Assembly: GCA_029891385.1 (NCBI GenBank) | Contig: CM057226.1 | Location: forward strand, 11,897,225 to 11,961,224 | DNA from: Erythroxylum novogranatense | Taxonomy: Eukaryota > Streptophyta > Magnoliopsida > Malpighiales > Erythroxylaceae | Direction: 5' to 3' | Length of the DNA stretch: 64,000 nucleotides | Shown here: in pieces, positions 11,411-22,600 of the stretch | Position numbering within the stretch: position 1 is the stretch's first letter | Layout of the letters: every line of letters starts with the position of its first letter | The notes under the pieces: generated by a model | What the model saw: only the letters and a program-made list of their open reading frames with translations | The model's database searches: none | What the model was told of the DNA's origin: nothing | Program-made: the position numbers and the translations under genes

Positions 11411-13545
11411 AGTAGTCAGAATTAATTGTGATCTGAGGGCCTTAGCTTTAAGGTTTTATATGTTGATTAGATGCCTGTTTGAATAATATTCTTTTAATGA
11501 CTGGAAAAAATTTTAGTTTGAGAATTTAACTATTTTTATACCAAACAGAAGCTCTTGATAAGTATAGCAACTTATATAATAGCAATAAACTCAAATTCTT
11601 GACCAATCTCAACAAATTGAAGAAAATTTATTTTAGAGTCCTAACCTATATTTTCGTCAATTGGTGGCGATACAAGTAGTGACTAGTGATGAGACTATAC
11701 GGCTTTTGCTCTTGATATCGAGAGGAGTCTAACGGTAGCAGTGGGGGTCAAGAACACTCACTGGAGGCAACAAATCTAAGATTTGAGTCTTTTTCTTCTT
11801 CTTTTTTTCTTCTCATTTGTTGTGATGATTTTGGTATTTTTATGAGATAAAATGATTATGTTTGTGACGAGTTTGAAGAGAAGGGTTGATTGGTATATAT
11901 GGTTGTTCGATTATGGTCGCCAATAGTGAAGAATAAAGAAACTCAAGAAAAGAATGGTTTCGTGAATAGTAACTTTAGAGAAGTGAAATTGAAAAATAGA
12001 AAAGAGGAGAGTGGAAGAAATATATAAATACACAATCTCATTCAAATAATTATACATGAAATTCAAAACGGGTTATTAGAGTGACGATCAAATTTTAACA
12101 TTCACTTTTATATATTACTTTATCCTATTCTCATGTTTACTTTGTAGAGATAACATTATATCAACTATTTCAACTTCCAAACAAATTTCTCGTTACGTGC
12201 ATATAGATCAGGCTATGCATGTTTCACACTTGCTACCTACATCAAGACATTCCATTTGTTTTCTTTCTTCTATTTTATATGATAGAGATAAACTGTCAAA
12301 AACTAATCATTCAAGAAATTCCATCAGAATTTGGTTAGGTGACGAGCTGGGATTGTGAACATTTTTAGTGTTTCCTTGTTAAAAGAGAACAATGAATGTT
12401 AGATGCCTCCGATAGCTGTATGCTTAGAACAAGAAAGGTAACAAACAAGATGATCTCTCTCAATCATGGCCTACATTCTTTTGGATTTTTTTGCCTATCT
12501 TCAATTAATTACATTAAAAGTTTGACAAATTAATTAACTAAAGATCATAATCATTATCTTCCGATCAAACAATAGCATTTATGTCCGGATATCTATATAT
12601 ATATTTGTAGTACTACTAATAAATAGATAAGAGGATTTTCATTAACATTTTATAATATTTGAGTTTATAAAAGAAACTGTGAGTAAACATTTTAATTATT
12701 TGGAAAATAATAAGTAAAATTTATTAATTAATAAATTAAGTACATTTACATATTTATAATGAAAATGCTAATCAGTTTAAGATAGGTAATTTGAGATCAA
12801 TGGATTTTTGCAACTTTAAAGAACAACTAAATATTTAATTTGCATTAACTTAATCCAAAAATTATATAGACTATTAATTTAATATTATTTCTTTTCATTT
12901 ACTACTTTTATCTCTCAAGGGTGTTTTTTTAATCAATCGATAAAGAATCTTTTCCGAGTCATTAACTAATCTTGTATTTTGACATTCTTGTAGAAAGTAA
13001 AGCAGTAATTTAAAATTACTTGAGTTGGATTAATCATATCATCAACCTAAAAACGAAATGACTTTTAGCCAATGCATGCACATGCCGTCTCAAACAATTA
13101 TTAGTGTTCAGTGTTCACAGATTCTTGGTCAGCGTAGTCTAGTTTCAAGGATAATCCAATCGACGGCAAAACAAACTTCTGAACAATAAGCAACTTCACA
13201 AGCGGAATGTACCGGAGACAAATTAAATTCCTCGAAATTATAAACTTCCCTATCTTATTATCTGTCCTAAAGTACCGGTTTTAACTAGCCAGCTTCGATA
13301 TCTTCACAAGTGTTGGCCGGATTAAGATAAGTACACTTTAACCTAATGTCTTATCACAACATCAGTTACTTAACGGGCATTCCTCTTTATAATTATTTAC
13401 TTATCCTTAAACCAAAATGTTAAAAGGAAAAAGAAAAAAAGAAAATTATTCATACGATGTTTGTTAGAAGTTATCAGCTTCATTCAAAAATTTATTTCAA
13501 GAGGAGGAAGTTTACGATTATTATAAATTGTTGAACTCTTATCTT
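11411..13545. other. AT-rich intergenic DNA
   Basis: Nothing coding is recognised on either strand. The stretch holds short A/T-rich runs and a TATATATATA tract near 12,595. It begins with the right AGTAG duplication of the gypsy element. Confidence 0.6.
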
Positions 13546-13927
13546 GTTGATGTGGGATTCGTGCGCTTTCGATCAGAGTAGGATGGACGTCGATAGACGT
13601 ATTAGAAAGATATATCGGCAGGCGCCCAAACTATCGAGACAAATTAACTTTATGCAAAACTCTTCCTCTTGAGCTAGCTGTTGGGAATGAGTTAGGCACT
13701 TCTAACATGATATCAGAGCCAAGTTAGTTTGTCTCGATGGTTTGGGACGGTGCCCGGTTATGTCCCTTTGCCCAATACGTCCATCGACGTCGGTCTACTT
13801 CTGACCGAGAGAGAAATGTCACTTAATCCCACATCGAACAGCTATAAGAACATTAAGCAATATATAATAGTATGCAAACCTCTTCCTTTTGAGCTAGCTT
13901 TTGGGGATGAGTTAGTCACTTCTAACA
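13546..13927 (+). mobile_element. TRIM-like small LTR element with internal inverted repeat
   Basis: Two segments end in the same words: CTCTTCCTCTTGAGCTAGCT ... GAGTTAGGCACTTCTAACA (to 13,707) and CTCTTCCTTTTGAGCTAGCT ... GAGTTAGTCACTTCTAACA (to 13,927). The first is followed by TGATATCAGAGCC (13,708-13,720), close to the tRNA-Met primer site. TGTGGGATT and ATCCCACATCGAAC near the starts are typical of plant TRIM LTRs. There is no coding capacity. Unusually, 13,587-13,648 and 13,723-13,790 form inverted arms across the primer site. Ends are approximate because the left LTR start is diverged. Confidence 0.65.
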
Positions 13928-14192
13928 ATGTTGTAGGAAATGGTGTTAATTACAGCATTACTATGATAATTAAGGTTACTTATAATATTGAAGTTTCTCA
14001 CAAATAACAATTCCCATGAATTAGGATAACGTTGTGCTTGTAAATGTTTGATCCTTTCACTTAGGCTTTGACGTCCAAAAGATATTTATACAGTTCATCA
14101 AACCCTATTTTGCCATCCCTCTTTCTCTAAGCTCCTTCAAATTCTATCCTCTTCGTCACCTTTTTTTTCTCTCTCTCTTGGCAGGTCCGGTT

Positions 14193-14783
14193 ATGGGGGC
14201 CAAAATCAGCAAAAGCTCAAGCTTTAATGGAAAGTTGAAATGGTTTGAGTTGAATGATCAGATAACTTTATGTCAGAAGTTTGCCACTGTTAAGCTAATC
14301 CAATCTCCTGATAAATCTTCAAAGACAAAAAATAAGCTGAGTAGAAAAAAAGTGATGAGAAGGGCATCACCAGATCAGAGAAAGAACTGGAAAGTGAGGG
14401 ATTTGATGACTCTGGAGGATCACTTGCGCAAGTCCTCTCCTGGGTCGTCGTCAACGTCGATACAGGACTCGATCAGCGATGGTGAGCTTTGTGTTTTTAA
14501 GCGATCATCCAAAAAGGTACCCCCATCTTCCAGAAGGGCAGCTCGTAAGAAAGCTTCCATGTCCTTTGAAGGAAGACCTAGTTTCTCGTTGGAGACATTG
14601 GTGATCCTAGACCGTGAGGCCGACCGGTACTTTTCGTCGATTCCTACGTCTATCGATGTCCCATCAGTTAGTCGACGGCAAAGTAGTATCTGCGAGTCAA
14701 AGAAGGTAAGGTTCAAACCGGTGGAGGAGGGTGATATCCATATGTTCCACTCACCTAATCATCCATCAGAGAATCACTTTTGA
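14193..14783 (+). CDS. Unrecognised basic protein, possible N-myristoylation (196 aa)
   Basis: Single-exon frame, ATG at 14,193. The frame is open 15 bases further upstream but without an ATG, and that part reads like a pyrimidine tract ending in CAG, so either an intron acceptor or 5' UTR precedes it. The N terminus MGAKISKSSSF fits the MGxxxS myristoylation pattern (Gly2, Ser6). The rest is basic and Ser-rich: a KKVMRRASPDQRKNW stretch near 55-70, an RRAARKKASMSFEGRPSFSL segment near 115-135, and an acidic patch VEEGDIHMFH near the C terminus. No enzyme or membrane segment is seen. It resembles small plant-specific regulatory or membrane-associated proteins of unknown function, but I cannot name the family. 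A weak TATA-like ATATTTATA lies near 14,081. Composition and codon use look genuine compared with random frames nearby. Confidence 0.68.
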   Translation: MGAKISKSSSFNGKLKWFELNDQITLCQKFATVKLIQSPDKSSKTKNKLSRKKVMRRASPDQRKNWKVRDLMTLEDHLRKSSPGSSSTSIQDSISDGELCVFKRSSKKVPPSSRRAARKKASMSFEGRPSFSLETLVILDREADRYFSSIPTSIDVPSVSRRQSSICESKKVRFKPVEEGDIHMFHSPNHPSENHF

Positions 14784-15678
14784 TTAGAATTTAGAAATGA
14801 CTGTATCGTTTTAGGTGCTCTAAATGCAGCATATAGATCGACTAACTCTTTAAAATCAACCCGAAAATCTAGGAAATGTGATCCTTATGTAGTTACACAT
14901 CTTCTGATAAGAGGATTTGCTCTATTACTTGATGTTTCTGTTGATTAATTTTCTTGGTACCATGATCAATATTTTTACAAAATTACGCTGAAAATTCTAA
15001 ATAATGAACTCGGGGCGGTGCTGTCTGTAAAAGTCTATTGCAAATGCACAGAATCTTAATCCATATTGTCTTATCTCGCTTTCATAAAAACCTATGCCAA
15101 TGCAAACTCTTTAACAAAGTTCTAATAGGAGATTCAAAATTTGCCAATTTAACCTCAGCATCAACTTGTTAATCGCTTCTCGTATATAAACAGGATTTGT
15201 GTTCGAGAAATTGTGTGTAAAAGTCAGCGTGTTACCACAATATTGCTTGACATAAATAAAAGTTCTATAGCTTGTAATTGTGAACATTCCGTTTTGTGTA
15301 TATAATTTGATTTTACAGTTCTTTTCTTGATACGTTGGTTTCTTAATAATTCTACCATTGCCATTTGTTGTGGAACTCAGAAGGTTTGCAATGTGAACAT
15401 AACCAGCTTTAGTTGAACACAACTAGACATATTGCACTGTTCTTCAACCTGAATGTAAAAAAAGAACAAAATTGATATATAAATATAGACAATCACTGAA
15501 TGACAAAAAGCAGCATACAGTGGAGTCTTGGCACTCTCAATCGACTGTTAGGTAGATGAAACTTGGAAATGTACTCTGACAAACAAGAAAAGTCTAATCC
15601 CATTTATTTTCTCTTATTTTTTTCCCCTCTTGACAAAATTGTTACCATTGTAACATACTAACATGTTTTTATGTTAAG
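14784..15678. other. 3' flank and AT-rich intergenic DNA
   Basis: Contains the presumed 3' UTR of the preceding gene and no recognised feature. A 103-residue minus-strand frame (15,111-15,422) has no recognisable domain, no repeat and low-complexity composition, so it is not called a gene. Confidence 0.55.
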
Positions 15679-16735
15679 GTCATCTCCGATCATTTCACTC
15701 AAATTTTACATGAAATTTAGTGTCAAAAAAAATATTTCAAGAATTTTTTACATTAAATTTGATGATACTCTAACCACTCTACATCAAATTTTTATTTATT
15801 TATAAAAATTAAAATAAAATTCTTATTCTTAATTAATTAATATATACTTTATATTAAATTAATATGATTTAACAAATATAATTAATATTATTGCAACAAC
15901 AAATTAATAACATACACAAATATAATATTTTTATTGCACATTTAACCTCTAATCTTCTTAATTACCATATTGTTTCCACAAATATTCAATCAATACATTA
16001 CGAAGTTAAGAATGAACATCTTTATCTTTAATTTGCTTATGACAAGTAAGAAATTCTTGAAATATAATAGTATCATCTCTATTAATATTAATTGCGGGGC
16101 CTGAAGTTTTGCTTCAATCTTGTATGACCGCTTGAATATCATGTTCATTCTCAATGATTATATTATGTATTATAATGCATGCTGACGTGATATCATGTAA
16201 TATTAATTTTTCCCAAAAACGTGCTGGTTCATTGATAATTGTAAATCGTAATTGAAGAACCAAATGCATTTCCTACATGCTTCTTGCATCTTTACGAATA
16301 ATTTCTTTTTTGGGCATCGGAGATCATGAATAGTTTGTACCAAGGTAGACCATTTTGAATAAATACATATTTTATTAATGAATTTATAACACTTATAAAT
16401 AAAATTAAAATAAATTTAATATTATATTCAATATTATTATCATTTTAAATGTCTCAATAAGATTTTTGTAATAATATATTTTGTGTAAAGTAATATATAT
16501 TTTAAATTTAATTATTTAATAAATTATATAAATAAATCAAATTGTGAGAAAGACATAAAAGGAAGACAAAGTTATCTTTTACAACTTTTGGTACATGAAT
16601 ATTAACACACTATATTTCGTATATTAGTATTCATTACACTATTTTTGTGTTAAATTTTGGTGTCTTCTTTAGAATGAATTCATTGTACCAAAATACTAAA
16701 TTTGGTATTTTGGTGCCTTCGATAGAGGTAGCCTG
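15679..16735 (-). mobile_element. PIF/Harbinger remnant, internally deleted
   Basis: Ends carry loosely matching inverted sequences: GGTCATCTCC...CACTCAAATTTT at left, and GGCTACCTCT...CACCAAAATACC read inward from the right. The interior is AT-rich apart from a piece of Harbinger nuclease on the minus strand. I could not find a convincing TTA/TAA duplication, so exact ends are uncertain. Confidence 0.55.
15958..16340 (-). pseudogene. Harbinger nuclease, C-terminal fragment
   Basis: Translation of the minus strand gives LRFTIINEPARFWEKLILHD, then ITSACIIIHNIIIENEHDIQ, then FQEFLTCHKQIKDKDVHS, a stop, then LRNVLIEYLWKQYGN and a terminal stop at 15,958-15,960. These match the conserved end of plant Harbinger/ALP1-like nucleases (RF..I.GPARFW..L.DIMTACIILHNMI.EDE and F.FL....I.D...H..L...LIEHLW). 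In-frame stops occur before LRFTI, after IQAVIQD and before LRNV. The DDE core upstream is absent. This is a dead fragment, identified by motif order only. Confidence 0.8.
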
Positions 16736-17973
16736 TGTATGCGACCTTTTCAGTTGAAAAATGTGATGGTAATCTGTGTTTAATCTGTCTATGCTCCGAT
16801 GGAAACTCGCCGTCGAGACGGCATTTTTGTCTGACGCAAGCATTGTTGATCACCGCAATAAACAAAAAGCGGTCAACTAAAATAATTATACTCGTCGAAC
16901 TATCTTTTTAGTATTATAACAGTACTAATATAATCTCTCTTTACGTACCATCACATTAATCTACTCAAGACTAGCATTCGGTCCAACTCCAACCTTACAT
17001 TTACGGCTATATTTATATAATATGTTAGAAAACTGGTTTCTCAAGAAAAATAAATAATAAAACACGGTATGAAACAGGCCTGCAAATGAAAAGCAAGCTT
17101 TAAAAGCATACAAATTAAGTATTTAAACCAAGATGTTAAACCTATTTTGCACCCCGGTGAACCATGCTTTAAAAGCATACAAAGTATATCAGGCCCTTTA
17201 AGGAGCCTTGAGAGTTAAAAAGTCTACGCATTGGAGTAGCATCTGAAATCAGGTTGTAGCTGAGGAATGACTATCAATTGTTCTTGAGACACCAACTGAA
17301 ATTCGAAGACTTTAAGATACTGCAATAAAACTGTGGCGTGAAGGATTATTTTGCCTTATTTGAGAGGTTCAAATCCCATAATCTCATCTAATTAGATTTC
17401 TCTTAAAAGGGTTCGGACTTGAAACTGAATTGCCAGTCAAAACGTTAAACTCATAAACCCTATAATAAGCATATCTGATACGTAAGAAACAATGTAATTA
17501 CATATGTTTTTTATTCTCATTGCTCTACCTTCAACCTTAACTATTAAAGCCACAACATATATATAATTAATGGACTACTGCCTTTTTCAACCACTATTGA
17601 AAAGAATATTCTTGACAAACCCTTGCAGATATAATAAAGACAACTGAGTGACAAAGATTCAAAGAAAATAAAGCGCAAAACGCATATGTTTTTAGTGTAA
17701 TAATAAACATGTTCCAGGACACTAATGTAAAAAGAGGCAGTGGAATTCATTTGTGGTAGAGGATGATGAGAAGGAACCAGCTGTAGAAAACGTGAATAAA
17801 GAAATCAATGGAGAATCTCCCATTAGTTCTCTCCAAGGTATATCAAGAGAGTTTCTCCTTGGTGAATTTGTGCTTTCCAAATGACATATTCTTATTCTTG
17901 ATAGGGAATCAATTGATCTCCTAATGTCTACTTCTTTCTCTCTTTTTTTTGAATACAAAGGATAAACACACAC
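16736..17973. other. AT-rich intergenic DNA with one weak exon-like stretch
   Basis: Mostly featureless. On the plus strand 17,741-17,884, after a CAG, reads an acidic 47-residue stretch (VEDDEKEPAVENVNKEINGE then SPISSLQGI...) ending in a stop. It could be a terminal exon or a chance frame, and I recognise no domain. A repeated word TTTAAAAGCATACAAA occurs at 17,099 and 17,169. Confidence 0.4.
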
Positions 17974-18370
17974 TTAACTAAGAGCACGTAAATACATAAC
18001 ACCGTGAGCATCATTACGGATGAGCTCATGGACACCTAGAGGTGGCTTCTGGAGGATATGGAGACTAGGGCAACGAAGACCTACAAGGGCAGTCAAACTA
18101 TCGGCACACTGATTGCCTTCCCGGAAAATATGTTGGATATGTATCTCCCAGTTCCGAAGTAGGAGCTCCCGAATACCTGACACCAAAATAAGATCCCCAG
18201 TGAGAACAAAATTTAGATTGGAGATAATATTAATGACCTCTAAGGAATCCACTTCTGCGACTACCCTGCGATAACCCAGGTCTCAGGTCAGCGAAAGGCT
18301 GAAAAATACACCCCACAGCTCCGCCATGAGAGGCGAGCCCTGACTGAGGTTTTGTTGAAACCCCCCACAC
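17974..18370 (-). pseudogene. LINE RNase H domain fragment
   Basis: The minus strand reads a plant LINE-type RNase H (reverse transcriptase-like) C-terminal half: LSQGSPLMAELWGV, a stop where relatives have Trp, then VVAEVDSLEVINIISN, LLLRNWEIHIQHIFREGNQC and ADSLTALV. The residues AELW (for A-E), D-SLEV and HIFREGNxxAD are the diagnostic landmarks. No upstream reverse transcriptase follows on this strand. It is a truncated, inactive copy joined head to head with a second LINE piece. Confidence 0.8.
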
Positions 18371-18374
18371 CATG

Positions 18375-18740
18375 TCTACTTTGAATCAATTAAATTCCAT
18401 GTTTGGATTGCCTGTCAACTATGCCAAAAGCCACTTTATTCTGTCCAAATCAAATGGAATGGAGAATAGCATCTATAGCTGGAATGAGGAGAAAACAATC
18501 CTCTTTATGCTATCTAGGCTTACCATTCACAACTAGGAAGATTCAGTTTAGAGAATACTATCCTTTCATTGAAAAAATTCAAAGGAGATTGACTTCTTGG
18601 ACCAACTGAGCCCTATCCTTTGGAGGGAGGCTACAATTAGTCAATTCAATCACCAACTCCATGCATATCTACTAGTCTTCTAATATGGTGCTGAGAATGG
18701 GAGTCATTAAACCAGTGAAAATACTTATGAGGTGCATCCT
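18375..18740 (+). pseudogene. LINE reverse transcriptase C-terminal fragment
   Basis: The plus strand encodes the region after the catalytic core of plant LINE reverse transcriptases: LNSMFGLPVNYAKSHFI (one frame), then CYLGLPFTTRKIQFREYYPF and IEKIQRRLTSWTN (another frame), then a stop and RLQLVNSITNSM. The YLGLP, I..KI..RL..W and LxL..S motifs are typical. At least one frameshift and several stops are present. Strand is opposite to the RNase H piece next to it, so they derive from different insertions or an inversion. Confidence 0.78.
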
Positions 18741-19699
18741 TTTGCTTATGAGAAAAAACGTTAGTCAAAAGGGATAGTTATTAGCACTTATGTATTAATT
18801 ATAGATAGTTGAACAAGAATACCATTAAAGATAATTTTTTTCATTCTAGAATTATTAGATGAACATTCAAACAAAAGTCAAGAAGTTAGAAGCTCTTTTT
18901 CACTGAAAAGATTTGCAAAAGCATACGAGGAACAGCATTAGGCAATGCCATAATTGCCAACGGAACATATATGGAACTACTTACATATATGGAACTACTT
19001 TACCAGCAAGTCCATTATGTTTATAACCAATGTTTTAAAACATCAAATCGGTAAAAAAGGTTAAAGAGTTTAATTGATATAATACACCTTTAAAATTGAC
19101 ATATAATAAATAATAAGTAAAAATTATAAAAATAAGGAAAATATATTATAAAATAAAATATTTTATTAAAATAAAAATACATTAATAATGCATATTAATA
19201 TATAAATAAATAATATAAAATAAAAATAAAATTGTGTTCTTTATTATTATTTATTTAAAATTCGTAAGCTCTATCTTTATTTTAACTTCTTTTTAATGTC
19301 GCTAAACATGCTTAGTTTAAATATTATTTTAACACATTCTTAAATTATCTTAAACAAAATTACTTATATATATATAGTAATTAACAAGTCAATTTATTAA
19401 ACAAATTCATGAAAAAATAATAATTAGCTTTTAAGAATAATAATTTAAAATTTTGAGTTAAAGTATAAAGAGATAAATAGATAACCTAAACTTTTATAAA
19501 TTAAAGTAACATTTTACGCGTATCTTTACTAAAAACAATTCTTGGTAAGAATTTTTTCAAAACTCACTCAGCACTTCCACTTCTTTGGTGAAGCACTTGA
19601 ACAAGTTCAGAGTCGACCAATACACTCTGACATGTATATATATTGACCCCATTCTGGATCTGATTAAAGCTTGTCTGAGTACAAGTGTTGTGCAAGCTA
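18741..19699. other. AT-rich DNA and 3' UTR of the RAP74 gene
   Basis: Long A/T runs between 19,060 and 19,480, no coding signal. The part nearest 19,699 is expected to be the 3' UTR of the TFIIF alpha gene that ends at 19,700. Nothing else is recognised. Confidence 0.55.
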
Positions 19700-22600
19700 T
19701 CACTTGTCTCTCAATACAACATAACTGGACCCACTGGTCTTTTGAATCTTGGAAATCCTCCTCAGAATATCAGCAAAAGCCTTCTTGTCCTGCACCAATG
19801 AGCAAATTCACTTCTCAACAGACAGAATGAGAAAGGTTTCATGTAACAGTGCTTTTCAGGCGAGGCTACACAAAAATGGACAGTAACTCTCATTTAAACT
19901 AAGATGCATGCATGCCTCAAGCTCTCAAGAAAAGTAGAGTCCATAATCTTGCTTTGTAATAAATTATTTTTCTGATTGTGGGTAGAACTAAAGCAATCAT
20001 CAATCAACAGTTGATTCAATTTATAGTGTACGCGGGCACAGACATTTTAAACAAGAAAAGCCATACCTCAGAACTTCTTAACCTGGATTTGAACCTAGCA
20101 ACAAGGTCTTGCGTAGTCACCGGTCCGTTTTGCAACAGAACAACCCTGATCTCTTCTTCGGTAACTGGTGCAATAGATGATGTTGACCCTGTTTTCGATG
20201 ATACTGGGGTTCCTTTAGAAGTGGCAAGAGTTTTAGTTGCAGGCATACTTTCTTCTTTAACGGCAGGTTTTGATTCCTGATACCATGCAAAGTCAATCCA
20301 CATAGTTCTGGAGATTAAATGTCCCACATGTTAGTTACAATCCAAAAAGAAGAGGAGATACATTTTCTGTCTTCACTTTCTTTGGTGTAACACCATTAGT
20401 TGCCTTTGAATCATCAACGTTTGATTTCCTTTTTCCCTTTGCAGACTTGGAAATTGATGGGGTGCTCTTAGCGGAACCTGTCGTGGGTTTTGATGGACTA
20501 CCGTCCACAGGTTCCTCCTTAGGTGCATCCTTCTGCTTAGGAGTAAGTACTGGGGATAAATTCGTTTCATCATCTATCTGGACAAGCCCAAACAAGTAAT
20601 TCATCAGTCAAAGCAGATAAATGCAGAAATGTAATTCAGGTGTTAAAGAAGTGGCTTATAGCATCTCAATTTATTTGAAGGAATTGCCCCATGAAGCATT
20701 AAACAAGAGGCCTAGACTTCTCAAAACTTGCAATAAAATTATAATTCGTCAAAGAAAGGCCATATAAAGTAGAACAGGAACTATAGTACCATTATAGTCG
20801 AAAATAAAGATCCACGAATCAGAGAACATTGTAAGCGATCAACAAAGTAAGCTAATACAATTAGCTATCAGAAAACACTTACATCATCTTCGTCATCATC
20901 ATCATCTTCTGCATCTGAATCATTCAGCCCACCAGCTCTGCCCAGTAGCTTTTTTAACTCCTTCCCAGATTTGCTGAGTCCTCCTTCCTCATTTTCTTCA
21001 TCCTCATCATCTTCATCCTACAAGATATTAAGATTTCCAATCATCATAAAAGCAATGCATTGTAAAAGTTGAAGTGGTAAGAACTTCGATATCTACTAGG
21101 CTAATACAACAACACTGCTCAGAACAGCAGAGTCTATCACTTCCTCAAAATCTAAACGATTAGATTGTCTTAATTGTTTATGCTGGACGGTGTATGGATA
21201 TTGAAAATTGTTTAGATGTATGGACAACTTCAAATTTCGAATTAGAAAATTTCCCCATTTTATCTCTCCCATAACCACTCATTACCTTAAGCCAACTCTC
21301 CTCAAATTCTAAGGTAACCATCAATCTAAAACTGCCCTTAATAGTATCGTTGTTGCAAGGGTATAGTCCCAACTCATAATGGCCAGGAGTAAGGTACCCT
21401 GCATCAACTTATTTGCCAAAATACGAGGAAAAAGAACAAAGAAGAAATTAATATAACATGGACAGTAAGCATAATATGCTTCTAAAAACTTATTCTCATT
21501 GTTGCCTCCTTTATTTTGCAGATAATATATAATTGTATCAAGGTTAGCAGTTATTGGGTTGTTAGATTTATAAGAATTAGTAGTTTCTTTTTGATTAATG
21601 AGCATTATCAGTTCCCTTAGCATGAAATTCTCCACATTGACTTTCCGTTTCATGTCTCCCCATTACTGTTGAACTTTTAGACTTAAAAGGGACAAACATC
21701 TTAAAAGTTGATAATCCTTCGCATTACAAGTGCTTTCTCTTAAAGCCATTTTTACAATGAGAATAATTTCCCATGTCTCAATCCCTTATATTGAGAATGG
21801 AAAGGTTTCCAAAACTTTCCATATACTCCATAACACACATTTGATCCTTACCAAAGTTGATATGGGATATCTTCTAGGGTAATGATTCTCCTTTACAGCA
21901 GTTCAGTTTAAGACTTATTGAGGGTCCATTAGTTCTAAAAGATAGAAACTTCATCGTGTAGCATACCTTCTTAGGAATATCTCCTCTTAAATCAAATGTA
22001 TCAGCTCTGTTTAGCAAATCCCACACATGCTTTCACAGGAGCTGAACTTCATCGTGTAGCATACCTTCTTAGGAATATCTCTTAAAGCACATGTATCAGC
22101 TCTGTTTACCAAATCCCACACATGCTTTCCTAGGAGCTGATTGCTTTGATCCTCAATTATACCAGCAAGATTAAACTAGTTTCCTTTTCATTTGAATAAT
22201 CATCTAAAGGCCTTCGGCCACATGTAATCATTAGGCTCTTTTACCAAAATGATGCAGAATAGGTAAAACAGGGTCAGTAATATGTTAGGTAGGTTGAGAG
22301 ACAATATTAAGGATCAATATGGGATAGGTATTCAATTTCTGGTGATTCTAGAAACTTGGGTTTTATAAAAATCCAAAAGATATTAATGTAGGAAAGGAAG
22401 CAAAAAATGGTACTACTAGAGTGAAGTTACAAGCGGTCTTCTAGGGGAAGGTTTAGGCACACTTATCTCAGGAATAGATTTAGAAACTATAAACTCCTTT
22501 CAAATAGTTTGGGATCTATGCTGATTAGGTTGTTATATTACATAAAGCATTATTGGCACTTATATCTTTATATTAGTTTGTCATGTTAAACTCTTAAAAA

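Noticed and set aside
13708..13723. Possible tRNA-Met gene piece
   Set aside because: Only about 13 bases match the tRNA 3' end complement; it is a retroelement primer site and no cloverleaf can be formed.
14178..14192. Longer start for the 14,193 gene
   Set aside because: The upstream in-frame codon is TTG, not ATG, and the sequence there looks like a splice acceptor or UTR.
15111..15422. 103-residue minus-strand frame
   Set aside because: No domain, no start context, and composition typical of AT-rich noncoding DNA.
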